Assembly (NCBI GenBank): GCA_963722715.1
Contig: CAVROA010000022.1
Location: forward strand, 1-64,000
DNA from: DASQGA01 sp963722715
GTDB taxonomy: Bacteria > Actinomycetota > Thermoleophilia > Gaiellales > Gaiellaceae
DNA: 64,000 bases
Direction: 5' to 3'
Part shown: piece after piece, positions 17,524-25,865 of the stretch
Layout: each line of letters begins with the position of its first letter
Position numbering within the stretch: position 1 is the first letter of the stretch
Made by a program: the position numbers and the translations under genes
The notes under the pieces: generated by a model
Told to the model about the DNA's origin: nothing
Databases searched by the model: none
What the model saw: the letters and a program-made list of their open reading frames with translations, nothing else

Positions 17524-18579
17524 ATGGCTGAGAGCGCCTCGACCCGTGGGCCCGGACTCCTGGAGCGCCTCGACCAGGGTGCCGTCATCTGCGCCGAGGG
17601 CTACCTGTTCGAGCTCGAGCGACGCGGCTATCTCCAGGCGGGAGCGTTCGTACCCGAGGTGGTGCTCGATCATCCGGAGCTCGTCAAGGGCCTCCATCGC
17701 GAGTTCGTCCATGCGGGCTCCGACGTCGTCGAGGCATTCACGTACTACGCCCATCGCGAGAAGCTGCGGATCCTCGGGAAGGAAGAGCTCCTCGAGCCGA
17801 TGAACCGCCAGGCACTCGCGCTCGCAAGGGAGATTGCCGACGAAAGCGGCGCCCTCTTCGCCGGGGACATCTGCAACACGAACGTGTTCGCACCCGACGA
17901 CGAGTCGCGCTCAGCGGTCCGGGCGATGTTCGAAGAGCAGGTCGGCTGGGCGGTCGAAGCAGGCGTCGACTTCGTGATCGGCGAGACGTTCTCGTGGGGT
18001 GAGGAGGCACTGATGGCGCTCGACGTCATCGAAGAGACAGGAGTGCCCGCGGTGATCACGCTCGCGATCCACCAGGAGCCCGAGACGCGGGACGGATGGA
18101 CGCCCGAGGACGCCTGTAAGCGCCTCGAGGACGCCGGCGCCGCCGTAGTGGGGCTGAACTGCATCCGCGGGCCGCGCACGATGCTGCCGCTCCTGGAGCG
18201 GATCCGGAACACGGTGCAGGGGCACGTCGCCGCCCTTCCGGTGCCGTACCGGACGACGGAGGAGCAGCCGAGCTTCCAGTCGCTCCGCGATCCCGACTGC
18301 GATTACCTGCCCGACGACCGACCTTTCCCCACCGCTCTCGACCCGTTCACGTGCAACCGGTACGAGCTCGCGGAGTTCGGCAAGGACGCCTACGCGCTGG
18401 GCATCCGTTACCTCGGTGTCTGCTGCGGCGCCGGCCCGCACCACATCCGCAGCCTGGCGGAGGCGCTCGGCAGGGAGCCGGCAGCCAGCCGGTACACGGC
18501 TGACATGTCGAAGCATGCATTCCTCGGCTCGGATCCGAGCCTCAAGGCCCAGAACCAGGCCTACGCCGACAAGCTCTAG
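17524..18579 (+). CDS. BHMT-like homocysteine S-methyltransferase (copy B)
   Basis: 351-residue paralogue of the 15106 gene, about 70 percent identical by eye along its whole length. Zinc ligands are kept: GLNCIRG and YLGVCCGAGPHH. Differences concentrate around residues 125-185 (FAPDDESRSAV, GETFSWGEEALM), which may reflect a different methyl donor. It closes the plus-strand operon; its stop overlaps that of the convergent amidohydrolase by four bases. Two copies around one oxidase are consistent with stepwise removal of methyl groups from one substrate, although gene duplication for dosage is equally possible. Confidence 0.9.
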   Translation: MAESASTRGPGLLERLDQGAVICAEGYLFELERRGYLQAGAFVPEVVLDHPELVKGLHREFVHAGSDVVEAFTYYAHREKLRILGKEELLEPMNRQALALAREIADESGALFAGDICNTNVFAPDDESRSAVRAMFEEQVGWAVEAGVDFVIGETFSWGEEALMALDVIEETGVPAVITLAIHQEPETRDGWTPEDACKRLEDAGAAVVGLNCIRGPRTMLPLLERIRNTVQGHVAALPVPYRTTEEQPSFQSLRDPDCDYLPDDRPFPTALDPFTCNRYELAEFGKDAYALGIRYLGVCCGAGPHHIRSLAEALGREPAASRYTADMSKHAFLGSDPSLKAQNQAYADKL

Positions 18580-19827
18580 GGGCCGCCGACCACCCCGGTC
18601 TCGATCGCCGTGCCGGCGACGGCGCGCCCTTCCCTCAGGACGAGCCAGATGCGGTCGGGGTCCGTCAGCACGCGAACATCGGCCAGCGGGTCGCCGTCGA
18701 CCACGAGGAGGTCGGCCAGCTTTCCCGGCTCCACCGTCCCGATCTCCGTGAGCCCGAGCGCACGGGCGGAGCCTTCGGTCGCCGCTCTGATCGCCTCCGC
18801 CGCGCCGAGCCCGCCCTCGGACATCCGAACCAGCTCGAGCGCGTTGGCGCCGGGTGGGCCGCTGTCGTAGCCCATCGCGAGCGTCACCCCGGCCTCGTGG
18901 GCGGCGACGAGCGTCCGGTACGCCTCGTCTCGCTGACGCACCGCCTGTTCGACGAGGGCCGGGACGAACTGCGGCTGAGAAGCGCTCCGCGAGGTCGTGG
19001 AAAGTGCTCAGCGTCGGGACGAGGACCAAGCCGCTCTCGGCCATGCGGGCAAGCAGCTCTGGCTCCCTGTGCAGCGAGAGCCCGTGCTCGACCGTGTCGA
19101 CGCCCTCCTCGATCGCAAGCCGGGCGCCCTCGATGCCCTCCGCGTGCGCGGCGACCCGCAGCCCCATCCGGTGCGACTCGTTCACGATCGCCGCCAGCTC
19201 TTCACGGGTCATCTGCGCCGGCTCCGGATCCTCCCACTCGACCGAACGTGCGCCGGTCGCCATCAGCTTCACGAAGTCGGCTCCGGCGGCGAGCTGCTCG
19301 CGCACCGCTCCACGCATGTCCCACGGGCCGTCCGCCTGCCGGTACATCGTCCCGAAGATGAGCCCGCCCGGTGCCGTCGCCGAGATGATGCGCCCGCAGG
19401 AGAGAATGCGTGGGCCGTCGAGGAGGCCCAGCTCGACGGCCTGGCGCAGAACGATCCCCTCGTTGTCGAAGCTCCCGACGTCCCGCACCGTCGTGATGCC
19501 CGCCCGGAGGAACGCACGGGCTGCCTTGGCCAGCACGAAGTAGCCGAGCTCCCGCGGGCGGGGTGCTTCCCCCTTCAGCGGCTCAGGCGGACCGAAACCC
19601 GGGCTACGGCTGACGTTGCTGGTGAGGTGGACGTGAGCGTCGATCAGCCCCGGCATGAGCGTCTTCCCGGCGAGGTCGAGCGCGCCGGACGGCGCCTCCT
19701 CCCCGCGCGCGGCGACGATTTCGGCGATCTGGCCATCGGTCACCGTGACCGTGACGCCTTCGCGAGCCTCCGTACCTCGCCCGTCGAGCAGACGCGCGTT
19801 CCAGAGGATGATCGAGCCGGGCTCCAT
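18576..19827 (-). CDS. Imidazolonepropionase-like amidohydrolase, frameshifted
   Basis: Metal-dependent hydrolase of the amidohydrolase superfamily, about 416 residues. The metal site is visible: His-x-His in GLIDAHVHLTSN, Lys in DFVKLMATGA, His in LRVAAHAEG and VEHGLSLH, and the last Asp in AMGYDSGPPG. The N-terminal frame (start 19827) is open to near 18980; the C-terminal part (DEAYRTLVAAHEAGVTLAMG) is in another frame. Dropping one base at FS-QPQFVPALVEQAV joins them. Relatives hydrolyse imidazolone, dipeptide or hydantoin-like rings, which would suit the breakdown of a histidine-derived compound. Confidence 0.82.
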
Positions 19828-19838
19828 CGGCTCGGAGG

Positions 19839-20472
19839 CTAAACGACCGGCTCGGCTCGACCAGCCAGCTCGAAGAAGTTTGCGATCACGCGCCGCCCGT
19901 CCGGATGACCGGAGTCGAAACGCTCCGGGTGGAACTGCGTGCCCCACCAGCGCCGCTCCGGGGCTGCGATCGCCTGGATCTCGCAACCGGCCGTTCGCGC
20001 GAGGATGCGGAAGTCCGCGGGCAGCTCGGCGATCTCGTCCAGTGTGATCCTGATAGACCGTGGCCCGAACCGGGAGCCCGGCCAGAAGGTCGGCACCATC
20101 GAGCACCTCGAGCGGGAGATACCCGCGCTCCGGCGGCCGGCCGCTCACAGCCATGGGCTCGACGCGGCCGCCCGCGAAGCCGGTCAAGAGCTGGAGCCCA
20201 GCGCAGATCCCGAGTACCGGCGCCTCCGCTGACCGGACAGCGTCGCCGAGTCGCTCGAGCTCCGCCGGATCGTGCCGGTCCCACGGTGCCCCGGAGCCGC
20301 TCAGGACGACCGGGCCGGGGCCGAGCCGTTCGACGTCGGGATAGTGGATCGAGCTGACCGGCCGGCCCGCGATCTCTTCGAGTGTGATCCGGATTGCCTC
20401 ATACCGTTGCTTCCGCGCGGCATCGAGGAAGGAGCTGTGCTCGGTGACGACCAAGGTGACCGCGTCTTCCAT
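19839..20472 (-). CDS. Class-I glutamine amidotransferase-like protein, frameshifted
   Basis: About 210 residues. The nucleophile elbow is VLGICAGLQLLTGF and the His-Glu pair is GTQFHPERFD, so a triad like that of GMP synthase or gamma-glutamyl hydrolase domains is complete. Between them the frame breaks near 20040: ATVYQDHT is followed by DEIAELPADFRILARTAGC only if one base is dropped. It sits directly upstream of the amidohydrolase gene on the same strand. Stand-alone proteins of this type release ammonia or cleave gamma-glutamyl groups; the partner here is unclear. Confidence 0.8.
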
Positions 20473-20535
20473 CTCCGGCGGAAGGTAGCCGACCCGCGCT
20501 GGAGCCTGCCACCGTGCGGCGACGATCGCCGCCCG

Positions 20536-21276
20536 TTAGGTCGACGCGACGACGATGCGAGCGATCGATTGGCGCAAGTGCTCGAGCATGGCCGTGCGCT
20601 TCCTCCCGTTGAAACGCTGCGTCGGCCCCCCAACGGCGAGCGCGAACTGAAGACCGCTCTCGCACCTGGCCAGGACCGCGATTCCCGTGAGGCCGATCTC
20701 GAGCTCGTCGACGCTCTCGGCGTACCCCCGTTCCCGAACCCGGGCGATCTCGTCACGGAGAGCTGCGGGTGTGACGATCGTCCGTTCCGTGCACGGCTCC
20801 AACCCTGCGCCGAGCACGGACGCGAGGTCGTCATCCGAAAGATCGGCGAGCACGAGCTTGCCGAAGGCGGACGCATGGAGGGCGAATGTCCGGCCGACCC
20901 AGCTCGTGGCGACGACGAGCTGCTGAGCCTCGACCTGATCCACGACCTCAATCGCGAGGGTCCCGGTCCGCACGCCAAGCATCGCCGACTCTCCCGTTCG
21001 CTTCACGAGCTCCTGGACGATGGGCCGGGCCCGGGTGATCAAACCCTGGTGTCGACTGCCGGCTCCGGCAATCCTGATCAGCTCGCTTCCGACCCTCCAG
21101 CCGTTGGACGCTCGCTCAACGATCCGGTCGTCCTCGAGCGTGGCGAGGATCCGGACGACCGTCGGGAGAGGTATGGCGGTTGCCTCGGTGAGTTGTGACG
21201 CCGTTACGCCCTCTGGTCTTGCCGATATGGCTCGGAGCACTCCGATCGCGCGGCCAAGCGACTGATTGCGAGGCAC
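20536..21276 (-). CDS. IclR-family transcriptional regulator
   Basis: 246-residue regulator. The winged helix-turn-helix covers about residues 5-65 (SLGRAIGVLRAISARPEG, TEATAIPLPTVVRILATLE), and the GAF-like effector domain follows with FALHASAFGKLVLADLSDDD and the C-terminal GGPTQRFNG. IclR proteins usually control neighbouring catabolic operons in response to an aromatic or small organic acid. It is the only transcription factor inside the island, so it is the best candidate regulator of the genes on both sides. The GTG at 21276 gives the usual family length; open sequence upstream overlaps the Rieske gene. Confidence 0.9.
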   Translation of the reverse strand: MPRNQSLGRAIGVLRAISARPEGVTASQLTEATAIPLPTVVRILATLEDDRIVERASNGWRVGSELIRIAGAGSRHQGLITRARPIVQELVKRTGESAMLGVRTGTLAIEVVDQVEAQQLVVATSWVGRTFALHASAFGKLVLADLSDDDLASVLGAGLEPCTERTIVTPAALRDEIARVRERGYAESVDELEIGLTGIAVLARCESGLQFALAVGGPTQRFNGRKRTAMLEHLRQSIARIVVAST

Positions 21277-21319
21277 GCCGGAGACCGGCCGCGCGTGCCG
21301 CTCGCGGGGAGGATCGTGC

Positions 21320-21697
21320 TCAGCCTGGGGGCGGGTCAAGGCTGACGACGACATCGCCGTCGTCCTCCCAGACGTGGTAGAGGCGCAGGCGATACTTCGA
21401 GGCAACCACGCAGAGCCCCGTCGCCAGGTCGAAGTCCCACTTGTGCCAGGGACATCGAAGAAGCGTCGCTTCGTAGGAGATGCAAGGGGAGCCCGGGCCG
21501 TTCCTGGCAACGTCCGCCACCACCTCGCCGTGACTGCAAATCGGCGCGCCGCGATGGGGACAGCGGTCTGCGAGCGCGTGGAGCTTGCCGGCGACGCGGA
21601 TCACGCCAACTCGGCGACCGTCGATCTCGCAGAGCGTGATGCGGTCGCCCTTCGAGAGGCTCGCAGCAGGAAGCCGGATGGAGCGGACGCGGGTCAT
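21320..21697 (-). CDS. Rieske [2Fe-2S] ferredoxin-type protein
   Basis: 125-residue small iron-sulfur protein. Cluster ligands are Cys and His in ADRCPHRGAP and Cys and His in LRCPWHKWDFDL. It lacks an oxygenase catalytic domain, so it is a stand-alone ferredoxin or a subunit that feeds electrons to an oxygenase not seen here. The ATG overlaps the stop of the upstream amidohydrolase gene (ATGA), showing tight coupling with that enzyme. The insertion ADVARNGPGSPCISYEAT between the two ligand pairs is longer than in typical NirD or BphF proteins. Confidence 0.9.
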   Translation of the reverse strand: MTRVRSIRLPAASLSKGDRITLCEIDGRRVGVIRVAGKLHALADRCPHRGAPICSHGEVVADVARNGPGSPCISYEATLLRCPWHKWDFDLATGLCVVASKYRLRLYHVWEDDGDVVVSLDPPPG

Positions 21698-22788
21698 GCA
21701 TCGATCGGCGCTGGTATGGGGAGGCGGTAGAACTCGAGCGCGTTCTCCGCCGCGATACGCTCGCGCCACTCAGCCGGCAGCGTCCGGAGTGTCAGCGTCG
21801 GGTCGTCAAAGTCCCAGTGGGGATAGTCGCTCGAGTAGCAGAGCGTCTGCCAGGGCCGAAGGGGCTCGAGCATGCCTGCGAGCTGCCCCGTATCGTCCGG
21901 CTCCTCGAGCGGTTGCGTCGCGAACCGGACGTGGTCCCAAACGTAGTCGGACGGCCTACGGCGACACCACGGGATCTCGGTCCGGCACGACCGCCAGTTG
22001 ACGTCCAGGCGCCAGAGGTAGCCCACGTACGGGACGAGACCCCCTTCCATCAGCATGAGGCGCGCGTCGGGGAACCGCTCGAAGATCCCGTGACAAAGGA
22101 CGGAGATCAGGTGTCCGCACAGGCTCGAACCGGTCAGCGTGTGGAACTCGGTATAGAAGTCGGGATAGCCCGCCCCGGTGAGCGGCCCCGACACGCCTAC
22201 GCCCTCGTAGTGGACGTGGACGACCGCGGGAAGCCCGGCCTCGCTCGCGGCTGCCCAGATTGGATCGTACACGGGGTTTCCGTACGGGATCCTGGACGCG
22301 CCGGGAAGGAAGACGCCGACGAACTCGTCCCGTCCTCCGAGCCGCCGGATCTCACGCGCGGCCGCCTCTGGGTGTTGCGCGGGGACGACCAGCGTCCCGC
22401 GCAAGCGGCTGTCCTCCTGGAGCCAGCGCTCGAGGAGCCAATCGTTGTACGCCGTGCAAAGGGCCGCCGCCAGCCGGGGGTTGGGAAGGATCGAGAAGCT
22501 CGCCGGCTCGTCGGGGATCGTGATCGCGTAAGTGACGTCGTAGCGGTCGAGCAGATCGTCGCGAAGCTGATCGAGGTCGAACGCGGGCGAGAGCGTTCCT
22601 GCACGCAATGGATCGGCCTCGTACGTGTCCTTGCGGATCCAGCCGGCCGGGTGGTTCCACGGGTAGGTCGGCATCGCGAGGCCGTATGTCCCCGAGTGAT
22701 CGACCAAGTCGCGGTTCGCCGGGTCGAGATAGGGCCGCAGATCCCGGAGCGAGTCGTAGGCAATGTGGACGTCGCAGTCAACGAGCAC
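21694..22788 (-). CDS. Amidohydrolase_2-family TIM-barrel hydrolase or decarboxylase
   Basis: 364 residues, related to the ACMSD/gamma-resorcylate decarboxylase group. The start MLVDCDVHIAYDSL holds only an Asp-x-His in place of the usual His-x-His; the second His is in AVVHVHYEG and a C-terminal Asp in CYSSDYPHWDFDDP. This group hydrolyses or decarboxylates carboxylated rings. Its overlap with the Rieske gene, and relatives that sit beside oxygenases in natural-product or aromatic breakdown, point to a ring substrate. First gene of a minus-strand cluster running to 18576 that includes the IclR regulator. Confidence 0.85.
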   Translation of the reverse strand: MLVDCDVHIAYDSLRDLRPYLDPANRDLVDHSGTYGLAMPTYPWNHPAGWIRKDTYEADPLRAGTLSPAFDLDQLRDDLLDRYDVTYAITIPDEPASFSILPNPRLAAALCTAYNDWLLERWLQEDSRLRGTLVVPAQHPEAAAREIRRLGGRDEFVGVFLPGASRIPYGNPVYDPIWAAASEAGLPAVVHVHYEGVGVSGPLTGAGYPDFYTEFHTLTGSSLCGHLISVLCHGIFERFPDARLMLMEGGLVPYVGYLWRLDVNWRSCRTEIPWCRRRPSDYVWDHVRFATQPLEEPDDTGQLAGMLEPLRPWQTLCYSSDYPHWDFDDPTLTLRTLPAEWRERIAAENALEFYRLPIPAPIDA

Positions 22789-22853
22789 TCTGTCAGCTCT
22801 GCTCTCGCATCGTGAGTGTCAAGAATCGTATCATGAAAGTTGCTAACGAGGCA

Positions 22854-22859
22854 TAAGCT
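22854..22859 (+). promoter_or_regulatory. -10 box TAAGCT, near-leaderless
   Basis: TAAGCT ends eight bases before the GTG start of the MFS gene at 22868, in the intergenic region shared with the divergent amidohydrolase. Confidence 0.4.
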
Positions 22860-22867
22860 CCCGGCAA

Positions 22868-24106
22868 GTGCCCCTCGAGATGGCCAACCCGCTGCTCCGC
22901 ACGGCTGACGGCCGCCTCCTCGTGGGGGCGCAGTTCTGCGACCACTTCGCCATTGGCCTCGCCTTCGTCGCGCTTCCGTGGATCGTCCTCGACGGCGGCG
23001 GCGGGCCGGCTCTGGCCGGGCTCGTCTTCGCCGTGGGAACCCTTCCGTACGTGCTCTTCGGCCTGCTGGCCGGAGTCACGGGCGACCGGAGGTCCAGGAA
23101 ACGGGTCATGGTCACAGCGCACGCCTTGCAAATGGCGTGTGCAGCGGCCGTCCCTCTCTGGGCGCTTGCTTCGCACCCGCCCGTGGCCCTCGTCCTCGCG
23201 AGCGCCTTCGCGGTCGGAACCGGCCGCACGTATGCGGACGCGGCCTCGTTCGGGGCGGTGGCGGATCTGGTCGGGTCCGCCAACTTCGTGCGGGCGCAGG
23301 CCGCCCTCTCGACAGGCTGGGCGGCCGGCTCCATCGCGGGACCGTTTCTCGGCGGGATCCTCGTCGCCGCCTTCGGGGCGGCAGCGGCAGTCGCGGCGGA
23401 AAGCGCGCTGTTCGCCGTCGCGGCAATTCTCGTCTGGCGGATCCGGCGTCCGCTGGCCGCCCCCGGACACGAGCTCGAGGGTCGAATCCGGGACGCAGCA
23501 CGCGAGGGGATCGCGGTGATCCTGCGCACGCCGCTCCTGCGCCTGCTCACGTCCGTTCAACTTCTCTGGTATCTGAGCGTGATCGGGGCGCTGGCGCTGA
23601 TTGTCCCCTTCCTCCGGGAAGACCTGGATCTGGACGCCCGGCAGACCGGCTGGATCCTCGGAGTCGGGGCCGCTATGGGCCTCGCCGCCGGGTTCTTCGT
23701 CGGCGCCCTCGAGCGCCGCTTCGGCGGCCTGCGGCTGATCGCGGCCAGCATCCTCGTCAGCGCGCTCGCGGTCATCGGGCTCGCCGGAGCACCCGGGTTT
23801 TGGGGCGCCCTCGTCGCGTACGCCGCCCTCAACCTGTCGATCTGGGTCAGCGTCACGTCGCTGATCGGGGAGCGCCAGCGACTCGCGCCCGATCACTTGC
23901 AGGCGCGAGTCGGGATCACCGGTCGGGCGATCGCACTCGGGTCGATGATGGTCGGGAGCCTTGTTGCAAGCGGGCTGGCCGTTTTCGTGCCCCTGCGTGC
24001 GCTCTACCTCGGGGTCGGGCTGACGGCGCTCGCCATCGCCGTCTGGGCAGTGCCGGCGCTCCTGCGGCGAGCCGGGGCCGTCCCGCTCCCGGGGACGTCG
24101 CAGTGA
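22868..24106 (+). CDS. MFS transporter (12-TM, EntS-like)
   Basis: 412-residue permease. GQFCDH-type helix 1, FGLLAGVTGDRRSRKRVMV as MFS motif A and a repeat of the motif in the second half (GFFVGALERRFGGLRLIA) mark the superfamily. The layout resembles the Enterobactin-exporter/MFS_3 group rather than sugar or organic-acid importers. It is translationally coupled (GTGA) to the ornithine-cyclodeaminase-like gene, so it may carry a metabolite of the same pathway. The direction of transport cannot be read from sequence. Confidence 0.88.
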   Translation: MPLEMANPLLRTADGRLLVGAQFCDHFAIGLAFVALPWIVLDGGGGPALAGLVFAVGTLPYVLFGLLAGVTGDRRSRKRVMVTAHALQMACAAAVPLWALASHPPVALVLASAFAVGTGRTYADAASFGAVADLVGSANFVRAQAALSTGWAAGSIAGPFLGGILVAAFGAAAAVAAESALFAVAAILVWRIRRPLAAPGHELEGRIRDAAREGIAVILRTPLLRLLTSVQLLWYLSVIGALALIVPFLREDLDLDARQTGWILGVGAAMGLAAGFFVGALERRFGGLRLIAASILVSALAVIGLAGAPGFWGALVAYAALNLSIWVSVTSLIGERQRLAPDHLQARVGITGRAIALGSMMVGSLVASGLAVFVPLRALYLGVGLTALAIAVWAVPALLRRAGAVPLPGTSQ

Positions 24107-25098
24107 TCGAGATTCTCTTCATCTCGGGTGAGGACGTCGAGGAGCTCGCGCTTACGAGCGCCGACGTGGTCGCTGCGGTCGAGGCCAGCCTGCACGCTCA
24201 GGGCGACGGCGAGGTCGTCCTCGAGCCCCGGGAGCACCTCGTGCCGGACCCCGCTTTCAGAGGCCACTTCAACCTCCTCAGGGCCTACATCGCGCCACTC
24301 GACGTCGCCGGGGTGAAGGTCGTCGGCGACTACGTGGACAACTGGAAGCTCGGCCTGCCGTCAGAGCTCGCGCTGCTGACGCTCTACGACCCGCGCACGG
24401 GCGTTCCGCGCGCGATCCTCGACGCGACCGAGATCACCGAGCGCAGGACCGGCGCGATGACGGCGCTCGGAGCCCGCCACCTGGCCAGACAGGGAGCCCG
24501 GGTTCTCGGGCACGTCGGCGCCCGCGGCACTGCCTTCGCCAACGTCACCATGCTCGATCACCTGTTCGACTTCGAGGAGATCAGAGTCACGAGCGCCCGT
24601 CCGGAGTCGCGGGATGCATTCGGATCGGCTCTCGAGCAGGCGCTCGGCAAGCCTGTGCGCGTGGTCGAAACCTGGCAAGAGGTAGTCGAGGGCGCGGACA
24701 TCGTCGTCGAGGCGACCCGGCTCGCCGAGCCGACGCCGCTCCTCCGCACCGACTGGATCAAGCCCGGTGCTCTCGTCGTGCCGTACGGGACGATGAGCGC
24801 CGTCGAGCTCTCGCTCACGTCGATCATGGACAAGATCGTCGTCGACGACTGGGGTCAGTGCAGGAAGGGACGGTTCGGCAGCCTCAGAGCACACGTCGAC
24901 CAGGGCCTCCTGAGCGAGGAAAACCTGCACGCCGAGCTCGGGCAGATCGTCGCCGGCAAGAAGCCCGGACGAGAGAGCGACGACGAGACGATCCTCTTCT
25001 GGCACCGCGGGCTTGCAACCACGGACATCGCGGTGGGCCACGCGCTGTATCAGCGTGCAGTCGAGCGCGGCATCGGCACGACGCTCAGGTATCGCTAG
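24103..25098 (+). CDS. Ornithine cyclodeaminase / mu-crystallin family protein
   Basis: 331-residue Rossmann-fold protein. The N-terminal lobe has ISGEDVEELALTSADVVAAVE and the family Lys/Arg region GVKVVGDYVDNWKLGLPSE; TEITERRTGAMTALGARHLAR precedes a nucleotide-binding strand GARVLGHVGARGTAF, in which the usual GxGxxG is altered to GHVGARG. Relatives cyclise ornithine, reduce cyclic imines or dehydrogenate N-alkyl amino acids with NAD(P). The GTG start overlaps the MFS stop. A cyclic imine or alanine-type substrate would fit the amino-acid theme, but the altered loop makes cofactor choice uncertain. Confidence 0.85.
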   Translation: MIEILFISGEDVEELALTSADVVAAVEASLHAQGDGEVVLEPREHLVPDPAFRGHFNLLRAYIAPLDVAGVKVVGDYVDNWKLGLPSELALLTLYDPRTGVPRAILDATEITERRTGAMTALGARHLARQGARVLGHVGARGTAFANVTMLDHLFDFEEIRVTSARPESRDAFGSALEQALGKPVRVVETWQEVVEGADIVVEATRLAEPTPLLRTDWIKPGALVVPYGTMSAVELSLTSIMDKIVVDDWGQCRKGRFGSLRAHVDQGLLSEENLHAELGQIVAGKKPGRESDDETILFWHRGLATTDIAVGHALYQRAVERGIGTTLRYR

Positions 25099-25865
25099 TC
25101 GACCGGCCGACCGTCGACTTCGATCGCGTCCACCCGTTCCGGCCAGAAGCACAGGAGCCCCGCGATCTTCGGTTGCTCGGGAGGCGGGGCCTCGTAGCTC
25201 CAGACCACGTCCTCCACCGTGCGGCCGCCGACGGTCGCCGACCAGTACGAGGCCATGCCCTTGTATGGGCACGCAGTGCTAGTCCGGCTCGGCGTCAGCA
25301 GCTCGGTGCGCACGTCGTCGCGAGAGAAGTAGTAGCGAGTCGGAACATCGGTCTCGAAGACGAGGCACGGTCTCCGCGTCTCGGCGACCACCTCCCCGCC
25401 CAGGTGGACGCGCACGTGCCGCTCGCCCCAGACGGCGTCGACGCGGTGATACGGATCGCGCGCACCGCCGACCAGCCGGTCCTCCTCCTCGTACCACTCG
25501 TCCATCGCCTCCCAGCTGAATGCCACGTAACCACTCAGGTCGGGCGTCCCGGGAAGGGGCCGCGGGTAGCCCCAGGCTGCGTTCTCCTCCCGCCGGTCGC
25601 GTACGGCCACCGTCCAGTAGCTCGCTTCTCCCTTGTAGGGACAACTCGTCTCGTGTTCGCTCTCCTCCAGGAGGTCGGTGCGAACGTCCTCGATCGGGAA
25701 GTAGTAGACCGGTGGATGGCCCGACTCGAGCAGAAGCATGGCGCGCTTCGAGTCCGCCACTGCCTCGCCGGCCAGCATCGCACGCACCGAGCGGGGGCTC
25801 GCCTCGAAGGCCAGCGACGTGTCCGCATCGCCCCAGGTGGTCAACGGGCGCTCCGAGACCGCCAT
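25095..25865 (-). CDS. Tandem DUF427 protein (two domains)
   Basis: 256 residues made of two copies of the DUF427 beta-rich domain. Copy 1 has VYYFPIEDVRTDLL and SCPYKGEASYW, copy 2 has RYYFSRDDVRTELL and ACPYKGMASYWS. The same marks (YY-F/V-x-x-DV and PYKGxAxY) occur twice in the next gene. DUF427 proteins are common in actinobacteria and have no firmly established chemistry; the conserved Tyr, Asp and Cys-Pro-Tyr-Lys-Gly could form a ligand pocket. The ATG shares one base with the stop of the upstream gene (TGATG), so the two are coupled. Confidence 0.88.
   Translation of the reverse strand: MAVSERPLTTWGDADTSLAFEASPRSVRAMLAGEAVADSKRAMLLLESGHPPVYYFPIEDVRTDLLEESEHETSCPYKGEASYWTVAVRDRREENAAWGYPRPLPGTPDLSGYVAFSWEAMDEWYEEEDRLVGGARDPYHRVDAVWGERHVRVHLGGEVVAETRRPCLVFETDVPTRYYFSRDDVRTELLTPSRTSTACPYKGMASYWSATVGGRTVEDVVWSYEAPPPEQPKIAGLLCFWPERVDAIEVDGRPVD

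Noticed and set aside
19836..19841. TAGCCT box eight bases before the amidohydrolase ATG at 19827
   Set aside because: It coincides with the stop codon of the GATase gene, so chance is more likely than a promoter.
17911..20472. Apparent 853-residue fusion of a GATase and an amidohydrolase
   Set aside because: The frame joins parts of two frameshifted genes and then runs antisense to the BHMT-like gene. Each gene has its own start and motif set, so it is not a real fusion.
22789..22867. TTGACA-like box on the minus strand before the amidohydrolase
   Set aside because: A TTGACA is present, but no -10 box follows at 16-18 bases, so I did not list it as a promoter.
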